DNA from: Paragyromitra xinjiangensis
Taxonomy: Eukaryota > Ascomycota > Pezizomycetes > Pezizales > Discinaceae
Direction of reading: 5' to 3'
Length of the DNA: 64,000 bases
Assembly (NCBI GenBank): GCA_038503065.1
Contig: JBCAMK010000004.1
Location: 2,555,001 to 2,619,000, forward strand
Part shown: in pieces, positions 48,364 to 60,424 of the stretch
Numbering within the stretch: position 1 is the first letter of the stretch
Layout: every line of letters begins with the position of its first letter
Position numbers and translations under genes: made by a program
The notes under the pieces: model-generated
The model's database searches: none
Told to the model about the DNA's origin: nothing
What the model saw: the letters and a program-made list of their open reading frames with translations, nothing else

Positions 48364-49374
48364 AGTTTTTCTTTTTTCACTTTCACTTTCACTAGCTTTT
48401 CTCTAAATGCTGTTAGAGCAATGATGTAAAGCGGTCTACGGGCGAATTAAAGTAAAAACTCGCGAATTGATATCCGTGGACTCGGTATTTGGAACGTCTT
48501 TGATATCAACGCGGCTTCCGATGACCCCGCCATGTGACATCGTTGGTGAGACGCGATCGTGCCCACCGAGCTCGCTTCGGGGTATTGCTGTGCATATCTG
48601 GGGACGCGGGGGTCTGGGAACCACACCCTCGGTCTTCAATGCACCGATACCGACAACCCCAGCATCATCGCCATTGCACAACAGCCATCAAACCTGCGAG
48701 GCACCAGGATCCCTTGTCGTCCCCGCAGAACGTGGATTGCATGCAATCTGGTACCCCATTCGACTAGTTCAACGGTTCGGTTAGAGAGGAAACGTGGAGA
48801 TTGGTGAGAGTTTAGTTGTTCCGGATGGAGTTTATTAGACAGCCTCCTCTAAAACCCCAGATGGAGACCCCGCCTTTCGTTGTCTCAATTACTCCTAGCG
48901 AGCACTGGTATGAGTTAGCTGTCTCTCGCCCCCAGTATTCTCCCGTGTTTGCGGAGAACGGCGAGTAAAGTTGTTCCCAGAGATGTCAACTCGGTTGGGC
49001 CTGTCTCAAGCATCTCGTGGGCATCAGACCAGCTTGCGTTGGTTGCCCCTACCAAATTCCTGTTCGTTCGTTTCCAGAAACTGCGTAACTTTGGAAACTG
49101 GAATAAGCATGCCATGCCGGGATAATCGTGCAGACAATATACCGAGTTTTTCTTGCATCTGGGAGCCCCAAGCACATCGTACATGTCTATCCCTCCGTCC
49201 GGGTGATATGACTATGGGTGATAAAAGGACATGCAATAGTAATATATAAAGTCAACCTCTCCCTGTGGACACTTCATTTCTCTCCCGGCAACTAGAATCT
49301 TGTCCTCCTACAAGTTCCAGCTTCTCCTTCTCCTGCGGAAGTCACCATCGAGAAGAACCTCTGTTGATTTAGTT
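48364..49374. promoter_or_regulatory. Bidirectional promoter region, GH105 and Dal5-like permease
   Basis: 1,011 bp between two divergent start codons. It holds a TATATAAA at 49243-49250 for the permease and CT/CTTTT-rich sequence before the GH105 ATG. The middle (48,450-48,800) is GC-richer. Divergent arrangement suggests common control by sugar-responsive regulators. No site of a named factor can be claimed. Confidence 0.5.
49243..49250 (+). promoter_or_regulatory. TATA box of the Dal5-like permease gene
   Basis: TATATAAA, 125-132 bp upstream of the chosen ATG at 49375. Position and form fit a core promoter. Confidence 0.55.
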
Positions 49375-51164
49375 ATGGCCGAAAAAGCAGAGGGTAGTCA
49401 CCACGAAAACGCCGAGATGAACGATGAGAAGATTGTGGTGGAGAATTTGGGCACAAGTCGTGTTGACGGCGAAGTCGCCAAATACGCTTCTGAAAAAGCC
49501 ATCCACATCGATGAGGCGACCGATAAACGTCTTAAGAGAATGATCGACAAAAGGGTGTTGACAATTATGATATTCACGTATTTCCTTCAAGCCCTTGATA
49601 AAGGAACTTTGTCTTTTGCATCGATTATGGGGATTCAAAAAGACACCGGTCTGCAAGGCCAACAGGTAGGGCAAACTTTTGAAGTTGACCTTGTTTTATG
49701 GACAAAAGTAACTGATGTTCGTATTTTGTATAGTATTCGTGGTTGACAACTTGTATCTACCTTGCGGTGCTCACGGTTGAATACCCAACCAATTGGATTA
49801 TCCAGAGAGTCCCAATTGCGAAATATCTTGGAATCAACATCATTCTGTGGGGCGGAATTCTTGCTTGCCATGCAGCAGCCAAGAATTTTCCAGGCCTTGT
49901 TGCGCTTCGCACACTTCTCGGAACCTTTGAAGCATGCTGTCAACCAATTTTCGTCATGCTGTCGAGTATGTGGTATAGGCGCGAAGAGCAAGCTGCCACC
50001 GTCGCTTATTGGTAAGCTTCATCTAGGGTTGCAAATTCTAGACTCTAGGACTGATTTTCGGACTTTAGGTATATGATGAATGGAGGACAGCAGGTTGTCG
50101 GAGGACTTCTCGCCTACGCATTCACACACATCCCCGATTCTGCAGCGATCCATTCATGGCAAGCGCTCTTCATTGCATACGGTTGTTTATCTGTTCTCTG
50201 GGGAATATTTGTCTTGTGCTACATGCCTGACTCTCCTATGAGAGCCAAGTGTTTCTCTGAAGAGGACAAGAAACTTATGGTTGAGCGAGTTCGTCAGAAC
50301 CAGACTGGTCTACAGAACAAAGTCTTTCGTAGAGAGCAGGTCTTTGAGGCCTTTATGGATCCTCAGAGTAAGTAGATACGCTCTTGTTATTATTTAGATG
50401 GGCAAGGAAACTAATTTTGTGAAAATTTAGCATGGTGCTTTGCCTTAATCCAGCTCTTCACGACTCTCCCGACGTCTGGCCTCGGTGCTTTTGCGAATAT
50501 CATCATCAAGAGTTTCAACTTCTCAACCCTTCAAACCCAGCTCCTGGCAATGGTTCTCGGTTTCTTCATCATCTTCACTTTGTTGAGCTCTGCATGGCTC
50601 GCCAAGAAGACCAACCAGAACATCTATGTCATGTTTGGCTTCGTGGTCCCCAGTATCATTGGTACAATTGTCCTCCTCACAGTGAAGAACGACGGCAAGC
50701 TGTCAACGAAGGTTGGCCTTCTGATTAGTTACTATGTCTGTCTGTCGTTTTGGGCTTGCGCCACTATCGGGCTCTCGCTAGTCTCCCGGAATGTCGCTGG
50801 ACAAACCAAGAAGTCGGTCGTCATTGCCACCAACTTTGTTTTCTGGGCTGCTGGCAACTCGATCGGGCCCCAGGTGTTCCTTGCTTGGGACGCTCCACGT
50901 TACTCAATCGCCTTCGCTACACACATGGGCTGCTATGTTGCCTTGCTTATGACCCTTGTGTTCTTGAGGTGGCATTATATGAAGCAAAACAAGATCAAGG
51001 CACAAAAGATTGCTGAAGGACAAGCAGTCAAGGACGAGAAGCTCACTCACAGTTTTGAAGATTTGACAGATAAGGTTTGCACTTCTAATCTTTCGCGCTG
51101 TTATAAATCACATACTAACCCTGTTCGTCTCCAGGAGAATGTCAACTTCACCTACTGCTATTAG
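49375..51164 (+). CDS. Dal5-like MFS permease (anion:cation symporter family)
   Basis: Exons 49375-49665, 49734-50011, 50069-50367, 50431-51074 and 51135-51164 give 513 residues. The start is the first ATG in frame; sequence before it is open but has no ATG. A hydrophilic ~60-residue N-terminus precedes about twelve membrane segments. Family motifs are TYFLQALDKGTLSFASIMG, YSWLTTCIYLAVLTVEYPTN, ALRTLLGTFEACCQPIFVML, WYRREEQA, FIAYGCLSVLWG, DSPMRAKCFSEEDK and NVAGQTKKSV. Dal5/Tna1-type carriers import allantoate, nicotinate, dipeptides or small organic acids. In plant-degrading fungi members near pectinase genes are thought to carry uronate-type sugars. The GH105 neighbour makes an acidic oligosaccharide product a plausible substrate here; that is inference. 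The last exon is only 30 bp (ENVNFTYCY). Confidence 0.9.
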
Positions 51165-52932
51165 TTTTAATCTTTTTCCTTTTCCTTTTTCACGAATTGA
51201 CATGTAACGACGAACCTTGGCTGTCGGTGTTTTGTGCTTTTATACCCACTTATGCTCTGAATTGTAAATAGTAATGTCATTGCGAGATGAGGGGCCTGAG
51301 GGAATACAAATTATCCCGTCGCCCGACTTTGAGACATCTGGAAGAAAGATTTCAGATTCATGTTTTCTTTTTTCTCGGTGCTTGGCTACCTATCCTCGCC
51401 GAACTGCACGCCAAAGGCGCATACCCAAAAGTGCGGGGTTGTCGTGGTTGGTCAACTTCAATGTGTCGGCAGTAGTCTACCATACTTACAACGTGCGCAA
51501 TTCTCTGGATCATAAGGCTGTCCTAGAATTTCTCTACTCTCGAGGTTCGATACGGCTTAGTAGGGCATCGGCTTGTGGCTGCCGAAGGAACGGGATGCCG
51601 CCGAGCCGCTACTGTTCCTGGCCGTTTCTGGTGGCGTCTCGCTTCTGATCCTTGGTCTCGTTTTTCAACAACGGCATTCACTAGTCTCGGCGTGCCTCCA
51701 GTTGATCTCATTTCTTTCGTTTCACTTGCTACTTTATTTCTTACCAAAGAAGATGCTTGGGCCGAGCTGGCCTGCAAGTACAATAAGTGGCTAATATGCT
51801 TGCTTTCGTTGGCAGGAGTTGCAATTACGGCGTGTGAAAAGTGCCAACAGCATAATAAATTTGGCTCACATGTAATTTATATAACTGCATAGCTCCGAGT
51901 GGCGTTCCGCACGAAGCGATTTTGGGTATTCGCGGCCTCGAACAACTCCGAGTCCAATATTCGAGCTTAAATTGTTAGTATTTATGCTAAGATTTTAGCC
52001 ACAGCCAGCTTTCAACACTCTAAGGGTACAGGTTCTAACTGAGACTAATAACTGAGAACAACCAAAAGATCTATTGTTATTGTGTGGTTAGGTAATTTTG
52101 GGGTGTCCACGATTTCCATATAATTCCTCTGATTTGGCCTAAGCACGGCCTATGGCTACACTGAAATCGATCTGAAGCGGGGAAATCTGCCCGATTTACC
52201 GCCTAGGCAGTTGTGTATGGGTGCATTGCACATGCAGTGTAGTTAAAGTATATGTCAAATGAATCTGCAGGACATGGCCTTGAGTTGGAAGTTGGTGCCA
52301 GTAACCGGGCTTTATCGTTGCGGATCCGGGGCCAAGGATCCCTAACGGATCGCTTTTGTCCGGTCTGGTAATTACCCACCAGGTAATTCCCACACCATTG
52401 AACCAAAAATCTCCCTCGCCAGACCTCTTTATTTTCCGTACTTTGAATCTGTATCGCTTTTAATTAGAAGTAGGGTTCTATGAGTGTTAGAAGCTCACGT
52501 AGGATCTACAGTGCGGGAATCGATAAACGTGTGCCTATATGTGACCTATAATGCAACCGAGACCTGAGCATTTTTGAGGGTTAGGCGTGATGTTGCCATC
52601 ATGTTGGGGTTTAGATGGTTCAGATTGTATCCTGGTTAGGCGTAAGGAGGTCTCACAGAGCGGAAAACCCTGTTGCACCCCCTGAACTGGGTGGATCTAG
52701 GCTTCAAAATGTTGCTTCTTTCTTTCTTTTGTGGGTGCTCCCACCATGTCGCTACCCAAAACCCAACTTTTCAAAATCCAATTACTCTATGAAAATATCT
52801 TCAATTCCTATAGGCATTGTGTTTATCATATAGTAAGTCACTGAATAGGATCGTTTTTTTAAAAAAACCCATCCTATTTGGGTATGATGGATCATTCTAA
52901 AGAGGTACACGTTTATCGATTCCGCCACCATA
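51165..52932. other. Intergenic region after the permease
   Basis: About 1.8 kb. A 124-codon frame at 51274-51648 and overlapping frames on both strands to 51.9 kb show no family pattern. The remainder holds A/T-rich unique sequence. A short T7/A7 inverted motif lies near 52,850. Nothing more can be supported. Confidence 0.35.
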
Positions 52933-53076
52933 CCGTAGCATTTCGTGAAATTCGTTCCGGCGCCAAGGGGCGGAACATAGGTAAAAAGCAAGAAAAACGG
53001 TCAGTCTAAACTGCCTTAGTGCTAGCATTTACTCCCTTAATACTAGCGCCGGAACGAATTTCACGAAATGCTACGG
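52933..53076. mobile_element. Very short MITE with perfect 31-bp inverted repeats and TA target duplication
   Basis: A 144-bp element. Arms at 52933-52963 and 53046-53076 are exact reverse complements, starting CCGTAGCATTTCGTG. TA lies directly outside both ends (52931-52932 and 53077-53078). The interior is 82 bp with no coding. The CCGT terminus and TA flanks match the MITE at 21973, but the rest of the arms differs. Perfect arms suggest recent insertion. It lies 783 bp upstream of the GH3 start codon. Confidence 0.82.
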
Positions 53077-53859
53077 TACTATACTTGTGCCTGTGGGAAT
53101 GCAGGTAATAATAGGTGTTGTTGGCAATAGGCTGAAAAGGGTTCTACTCGGCAGATCCCCCAGAAAAGCTAATGTTATCGGATCCTGAGGCCGACACCCC
53201 ACATCCCACCCCCGCCCTGGCATTCCGTGTGAGACATTTGGTGGGAGCTTCGTGTGTACCACCATGTACGTAGTTCAACGATTCCTACGAACCCCGGAAA
53301 TATTCACTGGAAATGCAAGGTAAGCTGGATAAGAAATAACTGAATAGAGGTAATAGTCTGTCCCCGGATAATCCAAACATCCATCGTCGATTAGATCCCT
53401 AATTGAATCTAGTATTCAGGCGAAAAAAACTACAACTGTGGCATGGTATATCCATGCATGTATTGCAAAGATATATATTCAGCCGACTGAAGTATATAGA
53501 GTGATTTCTCGGAGATTACAATCTCTCGGCTAGTAAAGAAAGGTTTTCTTTTACCAATTGAAGGGAATCGGAAGAGCTTGTGGGGGCTAATGTTGACAGT
53601 TGAATTCTTCCTTCCTGGAAGATTATGACGATGGTCGGTCCCGGCTCGTATAGCGTAGTAGTTCACACCGAGCTATGGAATTGTATCATAATACCATCCG
53701 AGGAATGGCCTAAATAGCAAATTGATATAAAAGCCAGGTACTGCCTCTTATTTCGAGGGACTCTTCCCTCTTGCTTTCACAGTCTGTTCAGGCTTCAGTT
53801 CACCGTTCGGGATCAAGTTCGCTCTTAAGTTCCCAAACTTATCGTCAGATTGCATCAAT
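53077..53859. promoter_or_regulatory. GH3 gene upstream region
   Basis: 783 bp between the short MITE and the GH3 start. It holds a TATAAAAG at 53726-53733 and a CT-rich leader (CTCTTCCCTCTTGC), typical of fungal genes with strong transcription. No other element was recognised. Confidence 0.45.
53726..53733 (+). promoter_or_regulatory. TATA box of the GH3 gene
   Basis: TATAAAAG, 127-134 bp before the ATG at 53860 and followed by a pyrimidine-rich stretch. Confidence 0.6.
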
Positions 53860-56557
53860 ATGAGGTCCTTCGTGAAAGGGCTGTGGGCTGTGGCTCCTTT
53901 GTTGTCTTTGGTTTCTGCGCTTCCATCAAATTCGACTATTCCTAAGGATGCCCTCTACAAGAACCCCAAAGCATCTGTGGATGATCGTATTGCAGATCTC
54001 CTCTCGCGCATGACGCTGGACGAGAAAGTCGGACAGGTCATGCAGGGTGATATCTCAAATTGGTTGAACGTTACAGATGGTACCTTCAATAGAACCGGTC
54101 TGGTAGAAAACATGGTTTACAAGACGGGCCAGTTCTATGTCGGGTATCCAGTTCCATGGGAGTGGATTGCGAGGGAAACGCTGAGGGCGCAGAAATACTT
54201 GGTCGAAGAGACTAGGCTTGGCATTCCTGCGTTAGTTCAGACCGAAGGTAATAATCGAACATCACTTACGTTTGGGGCAACGCTAATTTTTGAAGGAATT
54301 CATGGATTCTTGGTTGGAAATGCGACTATTTTTAATTCTCCAATTGCCTATGGCTGTTCCTTCAACCCTGAGGTAAGAGCGCATCAGATGTTGATTAACT
54401 AATTTTTTGTACTTTTTCTAACTGATATTATCATAACAGCTCGTCTCGGAGATGGCTGGTGTGATTGCAACTGAAGCGTTGGCATTAGGTGCCAACCATA
54501 TTTTTGCACCCGTCGTGGATTTGGCGCGTGAATTGCGTTTTGGGCGTGTAGAAGAAATGTTTTCTGAGGATCACTTTCTTTCCGGTGAAATCGGGCATGC
54601 GTATGTAGTGGGGTTGCAAGCAAAGAAAGTTGCTGCTACGGTGAAGCACTTTGCTGGTTTCGGTACCCCCGAACAGGGTCTGAATACTGCTCCGGTCCAC
54701 GGTGGAGAGAGGGAAATGAGGCGAACGTGAGTATTTCTTCAGACCTAGAAGAACATTTCGAGCGTTACTAATCATGTGTGAACCTATAGTTACTTGCCAG
54801 CTTTCAAGAGGACGATTATTGACGCTGACGCATGGAGCGTGATGAGTGCCTACCATTCATATGACGGAGTTCCGGCAGCTGCAGACTACCATCTCCTTAC
54901 AGAAGTCCTCAGAGGAGAATGGGGCTACAAGTACCACGTAATGACTGACGCTGGTGGCTCTGACAAACTTTGTAATGACCACGGTCTTTGCGAAAGGGGT
55001 GATAAGAGAGCGGTCACCATGTTGGCTTTGACAGCTGGTAATGATGTTGAAATGGGAGGTGGCAGTTTGTGAGTATTTGATCTTCCCACCGTCGAATCCG
55101 AGATCAGGCTATTCACAACCTTTGCAGTAACTATCGTGCCATCCCTGGACTCCTTGCAGATGGGACATTGGATATCGAGGTTTTGGACACCGCTGTCTCT
55201 CGTATCCTTCGGACCAAATTCGTCATGGGGCTTTTCGAAAATCCGTACCAGGCGGCACCGGAGAACCAATGGAAGAAAATCATACATTCCGACAAATCTG
55301 TGGCACTTGCAAGAAGGCTCGATCGCGAGAGCATCGTCCTTCTCGAAAACAACGGCGTCCTTCCTTTGAACAAGAATAAGCTCAAAAACGTTGCTGTCAT
55401 TGGACCTATGGCTCATGGATACATGAATGTGAGCTACTTTATCTTAAACCTTCGGGGTCAGCGACTAACTTGTGCTGCAGTACGGTGACTACGTGGTATA
55501 CAAATCCCAATATCACGGTGTAACCCCCTTAGACGGAATAAACGCCGTTTTCAAGGGCTCAAAGACGAAGGTCACTTATGCTCAAGGTTGTGAGAGATGG
55601 AGTAACGATAAAAGCGGGTTCCCGGAAGCTATCGCTGCTGCGAAGGCTGCCGAAGTCGCTGTCGTCGTTGTAGGAACATGGAGTAGAGACCAGCAAGAGC
55701 TATGGGTTGGACTTAACGCAACGTTCGTATACACATTTCCCAAATAAGGAGCCACGTTTGAAATAAACCTAATTGACTTGATATCTAGCACCGGTGAGCA
55801 CGTCGATGTACACAGCCTTGATCTCGTTGGAGCCCAAGCAGACTTGGTCAGGGAGGTCCTTGCGGTCAACCCGAATACAGTTGTAGCCTTTTCCTCCGGC
55901 AAGCCTGTCACCGAGCCCTGGATTTCCGATGAAGCTGCGGCCCTTGTGCAACAATTCTACCCCTCTGAGGAAGGTGGTAATGCTTTAGCGGACGTTCTTT
56001 TCGGGGCCTACAATCCCTCTGGAAAACTCTCTGTTTCCATTCCCCGTAACGTCGGAACCTGTCCATCGTACTATGACTACCTCAAGGGCAGTAGGTATGT
56101 CGACGCAGGTGCGATCTATCCAAATGGCACGTTGAAGTTCGGACATCAATATGTTCTCTCGAGTTCTCTCCCACTTTACCCCTTCGGATATGGAAAGAGC
56201 TATTCAACTTTCTCGTTGGGCAACGTAACCCTCAGCAAGACCAACGTTACTGCAGACGCGACGGTCACTGCTACCTTGAAGGTCAAGAACACAAGCAAGA
56301 TCGATGGAACTGAAGTTATCCAACTTTATGTTACCGATAAGGTTGCCAGCGTTGTTACCCCGAACAAGGAATTGAAGGGGTTTTCGAAGGTAGTATTGAA
56401 GGCGGGTGAGGAGAAGACTGTGAATATCGACATCGATGTTAGCACTCTGGGTGTGTGGAACACAAGAAACCAGTACGTGGTGGAGAAGGGAGAGTTTGTG
56501 GTCGCGGTCGGCGACAGTTCCGATAATCTCAAATCTAGTGCTTCGTTCTGGGTTTGA
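53860..56557 (+). CDS. Secreted GH3 beta-glycosidase
   Basis: Exons 53860-54247, 54296-54372, 54440-54726, 54790-55068, 55128-55428, 55481-55722 and 55789-56557 give 780 residues, with every phase closing. A signal peptide (MRSFVKGLWAVAPLLSLVSA) is present, so the enzyme is extracellular. The (beta/alpha)8 domain includes RMTLDEKVGQV, PALVQTEGIHGF, KHFAGFGTPEQG and HVMTDAGGSD, where Asp304 is the expected nucleophile; in many beta-glucosidases this motif reads SDW. The second domain starts near ESIVLLENNGVLPL and includes GGNALADVLFGAYNPSGKL. A fibronectin III-like C-terminus has YPFGYGKSYSTF. It hydrolyses beta-linked glycosides; glucose versus xylose specificity cannot be called. Intron 1 is 48 bp and stop-free, so its retention would insert 16 residues without a frame change. 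About ten N-glycosylation sequons fit secretion. Confidence 0.93.
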
Positions 56558-56958
56558 CGGAAAACCTTCACCGGAAACACTCGTTGGGCGTTATCGAGGC
56601 TATCTAACAGGAGCATGAAAGATTTCAGAGACTCATAAAAATATTGTATTACTTAGTTTAAAAAATAATGTACTTATGAGGAAACTGTGCTAAAATGTCA
56701 AGATAGACTGTACCTGTGATTATGATATTAAGCGACCAACTTGAGCCATTCTAGACACCAGGCAACTATAAACGTGGCTTCCGTATTTTCGTCGGTAATT
56801 AGCATCTAGGGTGAGGATTTGTAGCTAAGTTTCCACCCCAGAAAGCACAAAAAGAAAAAGATCACTGGAGGGTACGAACTAAAATCTATTCGAAAAGCTA
56901 AGAAATATAATTACACCTTAGTCCGGCTAACAAAACCTTCTTTCAAAAAACCCCCCGC
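56558..56958. other. Short intergenic region between convergent genes
   Basis: 400 bp holding the 3' ends of the GH3 gene and the converging regulator gene. It is A/T-rich with an AATAAT-like motif near 56,665. Nothing else was seen. Confidence 0.4.
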
Positions 56959-59101
56959 CTATGAAATCCGTCGGAAAAAAGCCTCGTACTCCTCTTTCGT
57001 CCGAAATGGAGGTGTTCCTCTCTTCCTCGAGTCCCGTTTGTCTCCTCCATCAGCCGAGCGTGTAATACTCGAACTAAGCGGTTTGTCGTAGCCTAAGCTC
57101 CTGAACCCCGTTTCAGGGGAGGGCTCAGGAACCAGAAATCGCCAATTCTGAGGGAAGAACCTGGATAACGTATAATCGTCCTGTCCAATAACCTTCGACT
57201 CTCCTCCAAATGGCTGCCGGAATATATCGAGGATATTTCTCGTCAGTTGACTAGAAGCCGCAAAGCGGGGCAGGCAGGAGCTCTCGTCAGCGGGTGACGC
57301 ATTATCAAGAACCCGCTTCGAACCTGCATTTTGCTGCGTATTCGTTGGTATCGTAAATGATCTGAGGATCGAGCTGAGGATGTCTAGAAACCGCTGGGCA
57401 ACTATATCATAAGCGGCAGAGACTTCCAGTGCTCCGAGACATTTGCAGACTAAGTTCTGGTCTTGGGTGTTCACAGGGTCCGTGCCTGAACCGTCACTGC
57501 TTTTAGTGGACATACATAATAGGACAACCAGGCCAGCGGTGTAGGCAGATTGTCTATCATGCCGTAAAAGTGATTAGTGATTTTTCAACCCATGGTGGAG
57601 GAGGAGCCCCACATCAAAATCCAGCATCTCCGCACTATTCGACCCTCTTCATGTAACAATCCAACAGCCTCCAAAATAGTTAGCCCTTGCACTTTTCCAA
57701 CCAACAAAGATAAACTAGCTCGTAAATAGAGGGGAGTGACACCATCGCAAGCTGTCTAGCTGCAGAAATACACATTTCAGTGTATTCATCGGCCAGCGCC
57801 ATCTGGGCGAGCCCATCAAGACCTTTTACTCCACCCTCCAACCTCTCTACATATATGCGTCGAGTTAATAATATGATGCAACATAGGTATGAACAGTGGG
57901 TTAAAAGTATTGTTGATCGTTGCTTTGAATCATTGTCTGAAACTGCTCGTGAGAGCCTCAGCGGCCCTGGGAGCGATGAGTGCCAGGACTTCAGTCGAGC
58001 AGAGTACAGCCCAACTTTGCTAAAGTCAATGATCGTAGGAGTATACACCTCTTTTGTGACGCGGCCCATAAGAATCCCAAGTTTTATTAATTCAGCATGA
58101 AGATAGGCATCGAGATCATTTATGCACATTCGATAGTTCTGGAGATGTTTTTTCTGTTAGATTTTAGGCCCAAAAACCAAACCTAGGTAAAAAAACTAAA
58201 TATCTACTTACTTCGTCGTATATCGGATCATTACCTTCGTAAATTGTGGGTAGACTGCCGAGAGACCCAGAGAGCCACCTATCATATGTGACGACCGCAT
58301 TAGTCCATAGGCACAACCGGATATCAATTCCGTCGACCAACCAAATCAAAGAGGAATGATATCTACCCGTCCAAGAAAACCAACGATCCCCACACTCTCT
58401 TCCACGAGGCCCATTCGCGTTCGCTATAATCCGAATGCTTCTGCATCGTGTTGAGACCCCTGTAGCGCGCGAGCTCAATCGCCTGATCTGTGCATTAAAG
58501 ATTAGCAAGGAACCGAAATTACCAGGAAGACTTGGGATATACCAATATAGTCACGTGCCCAAAAAGATTTCTCAAAAACGAGAAATAAGCCAATGAGCAT
58601 TGAGGTTCTCATCCTTTTGAGTACATCATCTTCTCTCCCAAATCCGCTGTCGAGATACCACTTTGCAGTCCTAAAAAGCGCCATTTGCGTTTCTTTCCCA
58701 ACATCCTCATACTGTGAGCCTATCGCTGCTATAGCTAGTAGTTCGCAAAGTCTTGAGATGGTCGGCCTATTCCGTCCCACCCCTGGGTGGTAGATCGCGT
58801 TCATCAATTCTATCGCTTCGAACTCTGGAAGGACGTACAAAAAGGTGCTAGCCCCGCGGATAAACCCGGAGATACACTGTGAAATCGTTTCTAGTGGGGG
58901 CGGATCGTGCAGGCTGTAAAACTTATCGCCACGACCATCGTGTCGGGAGTCATGGTGATAGGGCGAAGAACTGTGGCGCGTCTTCTCGGGTCGCACAGGT
59001 GAAGACCTCGAATCACTATCTGCTAAGGAAACTCTGCACGTCGAATTATGCGAACACATAGGCTGGTTTATATCATCAGATGGAGAGCTTGAATCCGTCA
59101 T
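56959..59101 (-). CDS. Fungal-specific transcription-factor-domain protein lacking a zinc cluster
   Basis: Exons 59101-58543, 58487-58367, 58278-58212, 58153-57716, 57668-57613 and 57553-56959 give 611 residues, with all phases consistent. Residues ~70-450 are the middle-homology (Fungal_trans) domain: FLYVLPEFEAIELMNAIYHP, LLAIAAIGSQYED, AKWYLDSGF, LIGLFLVFEKSFWARDYIDQAIELAR, REWASWKRVWGSLVFLDGWLS, and RCWILIQSAYTAGLVVLL across two junctions. Exon 5 is only 56 bp. The N-terminus (MTDSSSPSDDINQP) has two cysteines but no Zn2Cys6 motif, and an in-frame stop lies just upstream. Such proteins either use a missed upstream exon or act without their own DNA-binding domain. The C-terminal 180 residues are polar. 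Next to GH3, it may be a local regulator. Confidence 0.85.
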
Positions 59102-60424
59102 TTTCCCTTTGAGATACTTTTCTTTCTGGGTCGTTTCCCCTGGGGCACCTCAATTCTTATACCACTCACTACCTAAGTTGCACACGGCGCACGTAATAAA
59201 AGATTCAACTAATGCAGTAGGAGAGGGGGGAAGACAGACATGGATCAAAAACTTGTGGTCTGATGTCTGTAACTGTGATGGTGGCACTCACAGTGGGGAC
59301 AGACACAACCAATTGGGAGGCTCAACGCGGGATCTAAACTGATCTCACTCGGCGGCGGCGAGGCGTCAGGATATCCCCCGCAGCGTTCTTGCGGCTCTTT
59401 GCCACCTGGATTCATTCAAACCTTGATAGGCGATCACGATCCAGCTGACCATGTGCTGAACGAATTGAATGTAACAGCCGTTCGAAACGGCCTCGGAAAT
59501 GGCGTACGATAGTCACAAATGATTCCCTCGTTGAGCTTGATCAAGAGGTTTTTCTGGGATACAAATGATCAGGTATCTATTCGGCAACGGGGATCAGTGC
59601 CTACGGCTCAACCCTCCGATGCCGTTCGGCATTCAGGATTCCTCCGGACTGGCATTCACTTCTCTTCATCACGGCAGTCGTCAACCGGTAACCGTTTGCC
59701 GGTGAAATGAATACTAGAACCCATTCTCACATGGCATTTCTCCTTTGCTATTTTCCCCAGGTTCAATTGATGTTCTCACCGAAGCTTCGGATTTGTTATC
59801 TTCGTCACTCCTGTCTCATTTATGCCCTGTCGTTTGTTTGGTGGATGTGTGTACCTGCAGGCGTCAAGCTTCCAGCCTCGTGGCTAGGCAGGGCCTAGAC
59901 TCTGGTTCAAGCGCATATATATAGGGGGATATCGCGCCCTAAGCTGGCCGCAGTCGTGCCTACTGACTAGACTGGATAGAAATGCACAAATACTCATGGA
60001 GCACGAAGCTGAGGTTCAAATTCTAATGAACGATGGATACCATATACCCCTCATGTTCTAGCCAACAATCTGCCCCTAGTCAGGCTCATGAGGGGTTGTG
60101 GTTCTGGACTGGTCCGCCTAGCCAGGGTGGATAGAAATTAAATATCAGTTCTCCGAAATAAAGAAACACCACTTGTGAGCTAGTTTCTCGTTTCCAAGCG
60201 CGTTGACCTTCTTTTCTGGGGAATTGAAGATAAACGCCCAAACGCCGTTTATGAATTCGACAACCTAGTATTTGAAATAACTTTTTTATTTCTTTTTTCT
60301 GAAATCTTGCATACAAAATAAGAAAGTAACTATCTTACAGGTGACAACGACTGGAAAGAAACCACAACGCCATGGGATAAAAGACCACCTAACGGCTGTT
60401 CTGACAAAAACCACCAACCAAAGG
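59102..60424. other. Intergenic region between two regulator genes
   Basis: About 1.3 kb. It should include the promoter of the factor starting at 59101 and the 3' end of the Zn2Cys6 gene. Short frames on both strands show no conserved pattern, and I found no zinc-cluster exon (CX2CX6C) for the 59101 gene here by eye. Confidence 0.4.

Noticed and set aside
51274..51648. 124-codon plus-strand frame just after the permease
   Set aside because: No family resemblance and no supporting promoter or splice pattern; it lies 110 bp from the permease stop, likely in its 3' untranslated region.
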